Shown here one piece after another: positions 1 to 7,582 of a DNA stretch of 44,587 nt; the stretch's first letter is position 1; each line of letters begins with the position of its first letter. The stretch is from Victivallales bacterium. GTDB lineage: Bacteria; Verrucomicrobiota; Lentisphaeria; Victivallales; Victivallaceae. The translations under genes and the position numbers were made by a program. Where the stretch lies: contig JAISIP010000079.1 in the NCBI GenBank assembly GCA_031261965.1, positions 1 to 44,587 of the forward strand. Direction: 5' to 3'. The notes beneath the pieces were generated by a model. It ran no database searches. It was given only the letters and a program-made list of their open reading frames with translations, and was not told where the DNA came from.

Positions 1-93
1 GACCACCAAAAACGGGGTGGAATGACGATCGGCCTCTTGTCTGATAAGAAGCCAGTCTTCCTTTTTGTAATAGTCCAGAACGTCAATCCGCAT
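1..93 (-). CDS. 5' end of a probable PLP-dependent (type III fold) decarboxylase, truncated by window edge
   Basis: The first 31 codons of a minus-strand gene are visible, beginning with ATG at 93 and running off the window start. The peptide starts MRIDVLDYYKKEDW and ends TPFLVV. The TPFLVV segment resembles the first strand of alanine-racemase-fold PLP decarboxylases (ornithine, lysine or diaminopimelate decarboxylases), where it is normally followed by a DLD-type motif. A purine-rich stretch (AAGAAAGG) lies upstream of the ATG. Start and frame are fairly secure; the family call rests on a few residues and is tentative. If it is an ornithine decarboxylase it would supply putrescine to the AdoMet decarboxylase pathway at 40.5 kb, but that is inference. 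Confidence 0.5.
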   Translation of the reverse strand, partial: MRIDVLDYYKKEDWLLIRQEADRHSTPFLVV

Positions 94-148
94 TGTTTTT
101 CTTTGACCTTTCTTAATCCCTGATCCTCAAAACGTTCATTCCGAATCG

Positions 149-234
149 CCGCTTTTATGCGGGGGCGACTCGGTATGGTTATATAACCACGATCAGACGA
201 AAATCGGAGGAGCGACTCGACTGTTCCGATTTTT
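149..234 (-). promoter_or_regulatory. Cluster of palindromes in the leader of the partial decarboxylase gene
   Basis: Upstream of the gene starting at 93 three inverted repeats lie close together: CCGC/GCGG around a 6-base loop (149-162), the perfect palindrome GGTTATATAACC (177-188), and a 9-bp stem AAAATCGGA/TCCGATTTT with a 16-base loop (200-233). The motif GCGACTCG occurs both in the 149-188 part and in the loop of the last hairpin. This could be a structured 5' leader, a terminator plus operator, or a small RNA. I cannot match it to a known riboswitch class. Confidence 0.3.
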
Positions 235-277
235 GACACTCGTAAAAAGTAACTCCATTCTCATGAAATTCAACTTT

Positions 278-326
278 AAAAAATAAAAAACCGTTGATTT
301 TTGCGAAAAGGAAATCGCACCAACGG
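278..326 (-). terminator. Rho-independent terminator of the 1878-358 operon
   Basis: Read on the minus strand, CCGTTG pairs with CAACGG across an imperfect interior stem (GATTT/AAATC), followed directly by a TTTTTTATTTTTT tract at 290-278. It lies just downstream of the small lipoprotein gene, so it plausibly ends that operon. Confidence 0.65.
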
Positions 327-334
327 CACATTTA

Positions 335-352
335 CTGTTTTTAGAGATACCC
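335..352. repeat. Single arm of the dispersed CTCTAAAAAC repeat
   Basis: CTGTTTTTAGAGATACCC matches exactly the arm found in the hairpins near 10.7 and 29.8 kb. No partner arm is visible nearby. It lies 5 bases past the stop of the small lipoprotein gene and before its terminator. Confidence 0.75.
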
Positions 353-357
353 TTTAA

Positions 358-519
358 TCAGTTGCGTATCGCTCCATAAGGTTGTAACTCCCAAGACGCG
401 GGGGAATTTTGCGGAATCGGGCTGACTCCCAGTCTCTCGTGCTCCGTACACCCAGAAACGATACAGCAAAACACCGCCGCAAAAACAGCGACGGCGAGCT
501 TTGACCAAAGCTTCCTCAT
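358..519 (-). CDS. Small lipoprotein (53 aa)
   Basis: A 53-codon gene, ATG at 519 and TGA at 358. The product has a short basic N-terminus (MRKLWSK), a hydrophobic stretch (LAVAVFAAVFCCIV) and a lipobox ending SGC, so a mature lipoprotein of about 29 residues anchored at Cys25 is expected. The tail contains PQNSPASWELQPYG, rich in Pro, Ser and Trp. The start codon overlaps the stop of the preceding small gene (ATGA), which implies translational coupling. Function unknown. It is encoded in one operon with a coiled-coil membrane protein and a single-pass micro-protein, so the three may act together at the cell envelope. Confidence 0.75.
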   Translation of the reverse strand: MRKLWSKLAVAVFAAVFCCIVSGCTEHERLGVSPIPQNSPASWELQPYGAIRN

Positions 520-644
520 TTTGCGTTGAACATGGTATGGAAGAGGTTGTACTCTTGAATTTCCAACACTTGAAAAGCCACAGTGGCTCCCATAGCGAGG
601 AAAGTCAGTACAATTACAACTGTGAAAAATTTTGAATTGAACAC
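516..644 (-). CDS. Single-pass membrane micro-protein (42 aa), GTG start
   Basis: Starts at GTG 644, preceded by a good ribosome binding site (AAGAGGA, 653-658), and stops at 516, overlapping the ATG of the lipoprotein gene by four bases. The product (MFNSKFFTVVIVLTFLAMGA, then TVAFQVLEIQEYNLFHTMFN and AK) is one membrane span followed by a short amphipathic tail. It begins 25 bases after the stop of the large coiled-coil gene. No known family is recognised. The ribosome site, the coupling to the next gene and the coherent membrane-span composition argue that it is real. Confidence 0.7.
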   Translation of the reverse strand: MFNSKFFTVVIVLTFLAMGATVAFQVLEIQEYNLFHTMFNAK

Positions 645-669
645 TTGCGTATCCTCTTAGGCTATGTGG

Positions 670-1878
670 TTAGTTGAGCTCAAACCAGACTTTGTCGCCG
701 ACTTTGACTTTGCCGTTCTGGTCACCAAAGGGTTCGGCGATCGAGCAAGTTTTGTCAACTTTGGTGATTTTTATTTTGGTGATGAATTCCGAGGTCGGAA
801 TATCGAGGTCTCCGCGGGAGACGACCATTTCCAGACCCGGTGCCATTTCGATATTGATGTTGCCGACCCTTTCTCCGAGCGGTTGCGGAACGGTGGAATC
901 AGTGCCGAGGTCGATCGCGATATAGCCGTATTTGGAACTCACGTCCGCAACCCGACCGACCGCCATCTTGCGTGCTTCGACCGATCCCGCCTTCCAGGGC
1001 ATGGGAATTGGCACATCATCGGCAAGACCGAGTACATCGCGCAGGCTCTCAAGCTGGAAGCTTTTGTCGTCAAGCGTCTTTTTGGTGGAAGCAAGCTGAT
1101 TGTTGACCGTCCCGAGTTGGTTCTTTTGCCGCTGGATCTCTTGATTGCGATTCGCAATGGTGCGGTTAGCTTCGTCCAACTGCGATTTGAGTGTGCTGAC
1201 CACGGCTTTAATTTTAGTGAGACTGCCGGCGAAATAGTTGCCGGAGAAATCCAAATTACCTTGACCGCCGCCTTGTTTATACAGTGTATTGAGCGCGGCC
1301 TCAAACTCCCGGCGTTCATTGCCGTATTGTTTTAAACGGTTGGTGAAGTCATTTAACGTAGCCTGATCGGCGGCCTGAAGTTTTTTGGAGTCGAGCGAGA
1401 GTTTCAGGCTGTCTCGGGCGGCGTTCACCATTCGCTCCACAATTTTGTTGCGCTTGCCGACCAAGTCGCCGGCACCGTTGACCACATCGTCTTTGGCGGT
1501 GGAATAGGTCGTCATATCAGACAGTGACTGATTTGACGGGACATCTTTCATTTCAACAATCGAGGCGATGTTGCGCAGCGAGGCAACCAATTCGTCGCGT
1601 TGTTTGGTCAAATCCCGGCTCTGAGCGGTCAATTTGGCGAGCCGCTGATCCAGCTCGGCGTACTTTTCGTGCGACAAGGTTTCGGTGGTCAATTCTTCGC
1701 CAACTTTTGTGCCGCTGCCTTTGTCCATTTCGGTCGCGCTTTGATTGATCGTAGAGGCCAATTTTCGCCAGCCTTCGATCATTTCGCCGCGTTTCTCGAA
1801 TAAGAAATACGAAAATACGGCGCTGGCGATCGCAAGCAGGAGAATCAGGACACTTAGTATAACGTTGACTACTTTCAT
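670..1878 (-). CDS. Membrane-anchored coiled-coil protein with C-terminal beta-barrel-like domain
   Basis: 402 residues. I chose ATG 1878 (MKVVNVILSV...) because GGGAGA lies 7 bases upstream; a TTG five codons earlier is less likely. One membrane span covers about residues 4-27. The middle (about 30-280) is rich in Lys, Glu, Gln and heptad-like hydrophobics, for example TLDDKSFQLESLRDVLG, as in a coiled coil. The last ~100 residues (VGRVADVSSKYGYIAIDLG ... KVKVGDKVWFELN) match the pattern of small beta-barrel domains that end in a GDKV signature, as in FlgT-type C-terminal domains. Probably periplasmic and envelope-associated. First gene of an operon with two micro-proteins. Exact function unknown. 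Confidence 0.8.
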   Translation of the reverse strand: MKVVNVILSVLILLLAIASAVFSYFLFEKRGEMIEGWRKLASTINQSATEMDKGSGTKVGEELTTETLSHEKYAELDQRLAKLTAQSRDLTKQRDELVASLRNIASIVEMKDVPSNQSLSDMTTYSTAKDDVVNGAGDLVGKRNKIVERMVNAARDSLKLSLDSKKLQAADQATLNDFTNRLKQYGNERREFEAALNTLYKQGGGQGNLDFSGNYFAGSLTKIKAVVSTLKSQLDEANRTIANRNQEIQRQKNQLGTVNNQLASTKKTLDDKSFQLESLRDVLGLADDVPIPMPWKAGSVEARKMAVGRVADVSSKYGYIAIDLGTDSTVPQPLGERVGNINIEMAPGLEMVVSRGDLDIPTSEFITKIKITKVDKTCSIAEPFGDQNGKVKVGDKVWFELN

Positions 1879-2074
1879 CGGGGCATCTCCCAATTAGTTT
1901 GGTTAAAAATTAAAAATTTAAATTCGATTGACAAATAAAAAGCACACCGCAACAGTGACGCTTGTGAACATTAGCACCGCAAAAATACATTTTCAAATGC
2001 CGAAAAGCATTGAGAAGGAAAAATAATCGATTTTTTTGAAAAAAACTGCATTTTGCGTCATAAACAACATCATT

Positions 2075-2356
2075 TTAAAGCAAAAATTTAACCCCCTCGA
2101 TTTGGGCGAAATTTGCGCTTAGCGTGTCCAAGGTTTTTCGGTCTTGGAGCGTTGTTGCAACTTTCAACGTGACAAAGCGACCGCTGCCGGAGCGATTCCC
2201 GGCGTGAACGTCAGTGTCAAGCTGATGTTTTTTCAGGCATGATTTAATCTCGGTTTTGACTGCGCCTTCCCGATCGGATTCGACGACGATTCGGAACTCC
2301 CAGTCTACTGGAAATTTTAACTCTTTTCCTCTGATTTTCAGCGGGGAACTGCTCAT
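2075..2356 (-). CDS. DUF493 (YbeD-like) family protein
   Basis: 93 residues from ATG 2356, which overlaps the stop of the six-cysteine gene (ATGA). The body, beginning FPVDWEFRIVVES and including GRFVTLKVATTLQD and ending near EGVKFLL, has the alternating strand/helix pattern of the DUF493 family. That family has an ACT-like fold and is represented by E. coli YbeD, whose molecular role is poorly defined. A longer upstream frame exists but would overlap the cysteine desulfurase and has no ribosome site. Third gene of the cysteine desulfurase operon. Confidence 0.75.
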   Translation of the reverse strand: MSSSPLKIRGKELKFPVDWEFRIVVESDREGAVKTEIKSCLKKHQLDTDVHAGNRSGSGRFVTLKVATTLQDRKTLDTLSANFAQIEGVKFLL

Positions 2357-2475
2357 TTGCCGCATCCTGTTTTTTGGCCCCGCCCGTGGTGAAAGCTTTG
2401 GCACTGGACGCAAATGCCGTGGCGGGGGCAAGTTGAGTTTGGGCACGGACAGCTTGGATTCTTCTTTTCGCTCAT
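2353..2475 (-). CDS. Six-cysteine micro-protein (40 aa), DUF6485-like
   Basis: A 40-codon gene from ATG 2475 (GGAAGAGAGAGA just upstream) to TGA 2353, linked by ATGA overlaps to the cysteine desulfurase before it and to the DUF493 gene after it. The product has Cys at residues 9, 11, 16, 22, 25 and 38 and His at 19, 29 and 30, in the pattern CPC-x4-C-x5-C-x2-C-x12-C, with a conserved-looking FHHGRGQ segment. This resembles the small Cys-rich DUF6485 family as I remember it. It probably binds zinc or an iron-sulfur cluster. Its place directly behind a sulfur-mobilising enzyme suggests a role in sulfur or metal-cluster handling; this is inference. Confidence 0.8.
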   Translation of the reverse strand: MSEKKNPSCPCPNSTCPRHGICVQCQSFHHGRGQKTGCGK

Positions 2476-3668
2476 TTGTCTCTCTCTTCCCAATATGGTG
2501 AAATGGCGCGCAGCCGCTCAATCACCGGCGGCAATGCTTCAATGACAAAATCGATCTCGTCGGCGGAATTGTACTTCGAGAGGCTGAAACGGATCGTGCC
2601 GTGAGCCGCCGTATAAGGCAGATTCATTGCACGCAACACATGCGAGGGTTCAAGACTCCCGGTGGTACACGCCGAGCCGCTTGACGCGCAAATATTCATC
2701 ATATCAAGCAACATAAGAATGGATTCACCCTCGATGTATTCAAAACTGATCGAGGCGGTGTTCGGCAATCTATTTGCCAAATCGCCGTTGATGCGAACAT
2801 GGCTGATACGTTCCCGGACTCCCGCTTCAAGACGGTCGCGCAATTTGGCAAGTTGCACGCTTTCAAGTGCGAGATTGCGTTTAGATAGTTCGCACGCCTT
2901 TCCGAACCCGATCAGCGAGGCGACGTTTTCGGTGCCGCCGCGCCGTCCTTTTTCCTGATGTCCGCCGAAAATCAACGGTTTAAAGCGCGTGCCGCGTCGG
3001 ACGAAGAGTGCGCCGACCCCCTTTGGGGCGTGCAATTTATGCCCGGAGATAGTCAAAAAATCAATTTCGCTGTTTTCGAGGTTGATCGGCACTTTGCCGG
3101 CGGCTTGCACCGCGTCGGAGTGAAACAATGCGCCGTTGGCATGTGCCATTTTTGCGACGGTCTCCACCGGGAAAATCGTGCCGGTCTCATTGTTAGCCCA
3201 CATTATTGAGACCACCGCCACGGAGTTGTCGATCGCCCGCTCGGCGTAATTTAAGTCAAGTCGCCCGTGTTCGTCCACCGGGATGTATTCGATTTCGTAT
3301 CCGCGATGTGAAAGCTCCTTGCAATAGGTCAATACTCCCGGATGCTCCACAGCGGATGTGACGATCTTATTTCGCCCCGGGCGGGCGTTTACTGCGGCAT
3401 TGATCGCGGCGTTGTCGCTTTCGCTGCCGCAGCTGGTGAAGATAATTTCGGTCGCGTTGCCGTCTTTGTCGCGAAAGGATGAGCCGAGTAATTCCGCAAC
3501 TTGCCGCCGGGCGTTTTCAATATCGGCACTGACGCTGCCGCCGAAGCGGTGAATACTCGACGGGTTGCCGTAGCGTTCACAGAGAAACGGACGCATCGCC
3601 TCGAACACTTCGGCGTCGACGGCGGTCGTGGCGTTATTGTCCAAATATATAATTTTGTCACTGTTCAT
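2472..3668 (-). CDS. Cysteine desulfurase, NifS/IscS type
   Basis: 398 residues from ATG 3668 (MNSDKIIYLDNNATT; AAGGA upstream). A class V PLP aminotransferase that removes sulfur from L-cysteine, giving alanine and an enzyme persulfide for Fe-S clusters or thiolated RNA. Visible motifs are the N-terminal YLDNNATT, the PLP-stacking His in SAVEHPG (about 109), the PLP-binding Asp in HSDAVQAAGK (about 185), the Schiff-base Lys211 in SGHKLHAPKG, and catalytic Cys334 in ASSGSACTTGS. The long Cys-containing loop is of the NifS/IscS class. First gene of an operon with the six-cysteine micro-protein and the DUF493 protein; no IscU or SufBCD is visible in the window. Confidence 0.93.
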   Translation of the reverse strand: MNSDKIIYLDNNATTAVDAEVFEAMRPFLCERYGNPSSIHRFGGSVSADIENARRQVAELLGSSFRDKDGNATEIIFTSCGSESDNAAINAAVNARPGRNKIVTSAVEHPGVLTYCKELSHRGYEIEYIPVDEHGRLDLNYAERAIDNSVAVVSIMWANNETGTIFPVETVAKMAHANGALFHSDAVQAAGKVPINLENSEIDFLTISGHKLHAPKGVGALFVRRGTRFKPLIFGGHQEKGRRGGTENVASLIGFGKACELSKRNLALESVQLAKLRDRLEAGVRERISHVRINGDLANRLPNTASISFEYIEGESILMLLDMMNICASSGSACTTGSLEPSHVLRAMNLPYTAAHGTIRFSLSKYNSADEIDFVIEALPPVIERLRAISPYWEERDK

Positions 3669-3704
3669 GATGTATGGAATCCTTGATCTTAGCTTTACGC
3701 CTTT

Positions 3705-3734
3705 AAAATAAACCATATTTTTTGAAAAAGTCAA
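3705..3734 (-). promoter_or_regulatory. Possible promoter of the cysteine desulfurase operon
   Basis: On the minus strand TTGACT (3734-3729) and TATTTT (3710-3705) are separated by 18 bases, about 40 bases upstream of the start codon at 3668. A second TTGACA occurs slightly further upstream without a matching -10. The region 3669-3817 also has to hold the promoter of the divergent gene, for which no clear pair was found. Confidence 0.4.
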
Positions 3735-3817
3735 TCTTTTTTGTCAATTTAATGATATATTATGGAGCTGAGCGATTAGCTCTGGAGTTAGAAGTAGCGC
3801 AAAAGGGATATTGGCAC

Positions 3818-4918
3818 ATGGTTTATCTGGACTGGGCGGCGGCGGCGCGACCGCGATGCGAAACAATCGAATATTACAATTCGCTCTTGAGCAGGAATTT
3901 TGCCAATCAGGAATCGGCGCATCGTCTCGGCTATGAGGCGCGTAAGGAACTTGACTCCGCGGCGGCGCGGTTGTCAATGGCGTTGTTCGGGAATGACAAT
4001 TACGCCGTGATTTGGGGAACGAGCGGCACCGAGTTGTTTCGGCTCATAGCCGATTCCCCTTTGGCAGCTGACAAAAAAGTGGTGACTTCGCTATTGGAGC
4101 ACCCGGCACTTATGGCGAATTTGCGTCGAACGGCACGCGACGCGAAGTTTTTGGCGGCGAAGTCGGACGGCGAACTTATTCCCGTTAAATCCGAGGCGGA
4201 CCTTGTCGCGTTTCACCTAATTCAAAGCGAGCTTGGGCGGATTCAAGTGCCGGAAAAGCTTTTTGATCAATACCCCAAGGCAATTAAAATACTTGACGCG
4301 ATTCAAGCTGCCGGACGGTTGCCTTTGACCGATCATGTGGCGGATATTGTCGCAATTTCCGGGCATAAGTTCGGCTCGCCGGGAGGAGGAGCGGCGTTAC
4401 TGGTCGATAAACGATCTGTTTGCGCTAAAGTGCTGACGGAGTTCTCCAAAAACTACCGGCAGGTGGATTATCTGATCGGTCGCCCCGAAGTTCCCGCGTT
4501 GCTTGCTCTGGTGTTCGCCGCCGAATTGAGTTGTCGCGATATGGGTGAATCGCTGGGGCGTGTCAGAGAGCTGAACCGATTTTTAAGGCGGGAACTCACT
4601 AATCTTGACCTGCCCGGCGGGAAAAAGATTTTTTGCACGATTCCGGAAGAGCTGTCTTCACCTTATATTTTGCATGTGATGTTGCCCGGAATTGAATCCG
4701 GCGTGATAGTTCGTATGCTCTCGGAATCGGGAGTCATGGTCGCAGCCGGCAGTGCCTGTTCGTCGGAGAGTCGCAAGCCGTCGGCGGCGTTACTCGCCAT
4801 CGGCTGCAAAAAAGCCGATGCCTGGTCGGGACTGCGGATCAGTCTGGGGCAGGACTCTTCACTCAACGACGCTAAAAAGTTGCTTGAAGCATTGCGAAAT
4901 GTGTTGAAAAACTGGTGA
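3818..4918 (+). CDS. Second, divergent cysteine desulfurase-like class V aminotransferase
   Basis: 366 residues from ATG 3818 (MVYLDWAAAARP; AAGGGA 10 bases upstream). The family framework is intact: an N-terminal YLDWAAAARP, His in SLLEHPAL, Asp in LDAIQAAGR, Schiff-base Lys184 in SGHKFGSPGGG, and a Cys at residue 314 in AAGSACSSES. It is clearly diverged from its neighbour: the first motif has AAAARP instead of NNATT, and it is shorter. It lies back to back with the nifS-type gene. It may be a specialised sulfurtransferase, or may act on another amino acid; the sequence does not settle this. tolB follows 48 bases downstream. Confidence 0.82.
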   Translation: MVYLDWAAAARPRCETIEYYNSLLSRNFANQESAHRLGYEARKELDSAAARLSMALFGNDNYAVIWGTSGTELFRLIADSPLAADKKVVTSLLEHPALMANLRRTARDAKFLAAKSDGELIPVKSEADLVAFHLIQSELGRIQVPEKLFDQYPKAIKILDAIQAAGRLPLTDHVADIVAISGHKFGSPGGGAALLVDKRSVCAKVLTEFSKNYRQVDYLIGRPEVPALLALVFAAELSCRDMGESLGRVRELNRFLRRELTNLDLPGGKKIFCTIPEELSSPYILHVMLPGIESGVIVRMLSESGVMVAAGSACSSESRKPSAALLAIGCKKADAWSGLRISLGQDSSLNDAKKLLEALRNVLKNW

Positions 4919-4966
4919 TTGCACGCTATGTTACAACGAAACTTGTCACTTATAAGGAGTAAAGCC

Positions 4967-6163
4967 ATGCGTCAAATCGCTTTTTCGATCACCGTAGGGT
5001 TGTTTTGTGCCGCAACGGTTGTTTTTGCCGCTCCGCAAACACTGGTAATTACCAAAAGTGTCAGAGCCAACCCGACGCTCTATTTTGCCGGAGTTCCCGG
5101 TGATGCCGAGTTGACCAAGGCGATGACCTCGTTTTTGGCTGCCTGCGGCTGGTTCGACTTGACCAGAGACTCCAAGGCGGAATATGTCCTGACCGGCAGT
5201 CGAAACGGCAACCGCGTTGCTTTTACGATGACTACCGGGGGAGCCCCGGCGGGAAGTTGGGCGGTCGATTTGAACGGAAGCGTGCGACAGGTGGCGCAAC
5301 GGACGGTGGACTCGATTATTCAGCAAAACTTTAAAGAACTCAAAGTCAAGAATTTTTGCTCCACAAAGATCGCTTTTTGCGCCCAAACCGCCCCCGGTGT
5401 CAAGAATATTTACGCTTGTGACATCGACGGCGATGATGTTCAGCAAATTACCAACTACAACGCACTTTGCGTCGAACCGTGTTGGTTTCCCGGCGGTAAA
5501 TCCATAGGTTACTCCAAGTACGGCCGTACCGGCATGGACGTGGTCGAAACCGTGTTGAATCCCAAGCGCAGCCGTGTATTGACCTCGTTTCGCGGCATCA
5601 ACAGCGGCGCGGCGATCAGCCCGAACGGTCGCGAGCTTGCCGTGATCCTAAGCCCGGATCACACGGTGGATCTTTACATTATGCCGGTCGGGAGGCGTGC
5701 CATGCGGCGATTGACCAACAATATCGCGGTGGAGGCCTCGCCGTGCTGGAGTCCAGACGGACGCGAAATCGCCTTTGTCAGTGACGAAACCGGAATGCCG
5801 AAGATTCATGTTATCTCGGTTGACCGCAAGAATCACCGGGTATTGAAGTCACTTGGCTCGGACGCGGTCACTCCGGATTGGTCGAGCGACAACAAAATAG
5901 TTTACGCCACTAAAGTCAACGGAAATTACACGCTTGCGGTGTACGATATGAAAACCGGGAAATCCACCCGTATTACCGAAGAACCCGGCAACTGGGAGTC
6001 ACCGGCGTGGGCGGCGGACAATCGGCAGGTGGTGTGCAAACGCTCCGACGGGCGGCGTTCGGCACTTTATGTGGTGGACAGTTGGACGGGGAAATCCCGG
6101 TTGCTGGTCTCCACCCCCTACAACCTCTCCATGCCGGCGTGGTCGCGAGCCGGGAGTCGTTGA
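4967..6163 (+). CDS. tolB: TolB-like periplasmic beta-propeller protein
   Basis: 398 residues from ATG 4967, chosen for AAGGAG 7 bases upstream and for the signal peptide that follows (MRQIAFSITVGLFCAATVVFA). Residues about 30-150 form the TolB N-terminal domain (TKAMTSFLAACGWFDL). The rest has repeating PD40/WD40-like propeller units such as CWFPGGKSIGYSKYG, CWSPDGREIAFVSDETG and PAWAADNRQVVC. TolB belongs to the Tol-Pal system that tethers and constricts the outer membrane. Other tol genes and pal are not in the window. folC starts 2 bases after the stop. Confidence 0.88.
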   Translation: MRQIAFSITVGLFCAATVVFAAPQTLVITKSVRANPTLYFAGVPGDAELTKAMTSFLAACGWFDLTRDSKAEYVLTGSRNGNRVAFTMTTGGAPAGSWAVDLNGSVRQVAQRTVDSIIQQNFKELKVKNFCSTKIAFCAQTAPGVKNIYACDIDGDDVQQITNYNALCVEPCWFPGGKSIGYSKYGRTGMDVVETVLNPKRSRVLTSFRGINSGAAISPNGRELAVILSPDHTVDLYIMPVGRRAMRRLTNNIAVEASPCWSPDGREIAFVSDETGMPKIHVISVDRKNHRVLKSLGSDAVTPDWSSDNKIVYATKVNGNYTLAVYDMKTGKSTRITEEPGNWESPAWAADNRQVVCKRSDGRRSALYVVDSWTGKSRLLVSTPYNLSMPAWSRAGSR

Positions 6164-6165
6164 AT

Positions 6166-7464
6166 ATGCCCGACACCGATTACCTCGATAAACTTTCGAT
6201 GTTTGGGATCAAACCGGGGCTGGAAGCTACTGCGGAGCTGTTGCATCGGGTGGGAAATCCCGAGCGTGAACTTGGCTTTATTCATATTGCCGGAACCAAC
6301 GGCAAGGGTTCGACCGGGGCGATGTTGGAGTGCATGTTGCGCGGAGCCGGGTTCACTACCGGGTTTTATTCCTCGCCCCATTTGATTGATATACGCGAAA
6401 GGTTTCGGGTTAACGGCATGGCGGTGTCGGATGAAGATTACCTCGCGCTTTCGGCGGAGTTGGCTTTCGCCGCCCGCGCCGAATCCGATACGGGCAAAAG
6501 CCATACATTTACCTATTTTGAATTTACCACGGTGCTTGCAGCGATGATTTTTGCCCGTGCCGGGGTTGATATTGTAATTTGGGAGACCGGCATGGGGGGG
6601 CGGCTTGACGCGACCAACGTGGTTCGTCCGATAGCTTCGGTCATAACCGGAATCGCACTTGATCATCAGGCGCATTTGGGCAACACGCTTAGTGAGATTG
6701 CTCAAGAAAAAGCCGGAATCATCAAGCCCGAAATCCCGGTTTTTATCGGCGAAATGCCTCAGGAGGTACATTCACTTATTGTGGAACAGGCACATAAGTT
6801 AAATTGCCAATATTACGATTTATCGCCGGAAATCGCCGGAGAAGTTGCGCATCGCACTTTGAATGGAAGAACAGTGCAGGAGTTTGAATACAATGATCGA
6901 AAGATTACTTTGCCTCTGATCGGCGGTATGCAACGGCGCAATTTCCGTCTCGCGGCCAAGGTGATTGAGCAACTTGCACCTAAGCTGGGTATAGATATTG
7001 ATTTGGCGTTTGACGCGTTGCCGCATTGTCGCTGGCCGGGGCGTTGTCAGCAAGTGAACGAGCGTTTGATTGTCGATGGCGGTCATAATCCGGACGGGGC
7101 AGAGGCACTGTCTGAAGCGTTGCTTGAGACGTTTCCAAACGAGAAAATCACCGTGATTTTTGCCGGATTCAAGGACAAAGACATAAGAGGCAATTTGCAG
7201 ATTTTCAGCAAAATCGCGGCGGAATTCGTCTTTGTTCCGCTCCGGGAATCCGATCGCCCAAGTTACAACGGATTGGAGTTGGTTGAATTGGCGAAAAGCT
7301 CTGGTGTAACGTTAAAGTGTTCGGCAACGCCTGATTTGGCGTCGGCACTGAAAGAGGCGTATGCCGGTTCTGAACGCAAGGTTCTGGTGGCGGGTTCGCT
7401 CTATTTGGCAGGGGATGCTCTGAAAGCGACCGTTGACCCTTTTGGGGTACTTAATTTGGTTTAA
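6166..7464 (+). CDS. folC: Folylpolyglutamate / dihydrofolate synthase
   Basis: 432 residues from ATG 6166 (MPDTDYLDKLSMFGIK), 2 bases after tolB, with GGGAG upstream inside tolB. FolC adds glutamate to dihydropteroate and/or folates using ATP. Visible are the P-loop GTNGKGSTG (about residue 43), the Mur-ligase-type segment IWETGMGGRLDATN, the KAGIIKPEIP loop, and a C-terminal-domain DGGHNPDGAEAL motif. Length fits the family. It belongs to the same pathway as folP at 36.1 kb, although the two are not linked. The adjacency to tolB seems to be simple operon packing. Confidence 0.93.
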   Translation: MPDTDYLDKLSMFGIKPGLEATAELLHRVGNPERELGFIHIAGTNGKGSTGAMLECMLRGAGFTTGFYSSPHLIDIRERFRVNGMAVSDEDYLALSAELAFAARAESDTGKSHTFTYFEFTTVLAAMIFARAGVDIVIWETGMGGRLDATNVVRPIASVITGIALDHQAHLGNTLSEIAQEKAGIIKPEIPVFIGEMPQEVHSLIVEQAHKLNCQYYDLSPEIAGEVAHRTLNGRTVQEFEYNDRKITLPLIGGMQRRNFRLAAKVIEQLAPKLGIDIDLAFDALPHCRWPGRCQQVNERLIVDGGHNPDGAEALSEALLETFPNEKITVIFAGFKDKDIRGNLQIFSKIAAEFVFVPLRESDRPSYNGLELVELAKSSGVTLKCSATPDLASALKEAYAGSERKVLVAGSLYLAGDALKATVDPFGVLNLV

Positions 7465-7468
7465 AACA

Positions 7469-7549
7469 GGGTATCTCTAAAAACTATCTTGTGTAAAAAA
7501 ATCGACAGAGTCGCAATTTTTAGCCAAGTTTCCGGTTTTTAGAGGTAGC
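7469..7549. repeat. Dispersed CTCTAAAAAC inverted repeat, long form
   Basis: The left arm GGGTATCTCTAAAAACT (7469-7485) and the right arm CGGTTTTTAGAGGTAGC (7533-7549) face each other across about 47 bases of unique sequence, between folC and lon. It starts 5 bases after the folC stop and could serve as a transcription barrier as well as being a repeat copy. Confidence 0.75.
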
Positions 7550-7582
7550 TATCAGTATTTGTAATATAGATTGGAATATAAC

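Noticed and set aside
149-234. Possible tmRNA or tRNA
   Set aside because: The GGGGGCGACTC stretch recalls a tmRNA 5' end, but no matching acceptor 3' end, T-loop or tag frame was found.
664-1335. A 223-codon open frame on the plus strand
   Set aside because: It is antisense to the coiled-coil gene on the minus strand, which has a membrane span, heptads and a ribosome site; this frame has none.
2357-2521. Longer N-terminus for the DUF493 protein
   Set aside because: This stretch carries the six-cysteine frame and the end of the cysteine desulfurase; the peptide in the DUF493 frame is Pro/Arg-rich low-complexity without a ribosome site.
3722-3817. Longer N-terminus for the second cysteine desulfurase-like protein
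   Set aside because: The segment would cover the divergent promoter region; AAGGGA precedes ATG 3818, where the family's opening YLD motif begins.
6007-6165. Longer N-terminus for FolC
   Set aside because: It would lie entirely within tolB in another frame, and FolC normally begins about where ATG 6166 places it.
7469-7549. Reading the repeat copies as a CRISPR array
   Set aside because: Copies are kilobases apart, face each other, and have variable loops; no regular spacing and no cas genes.
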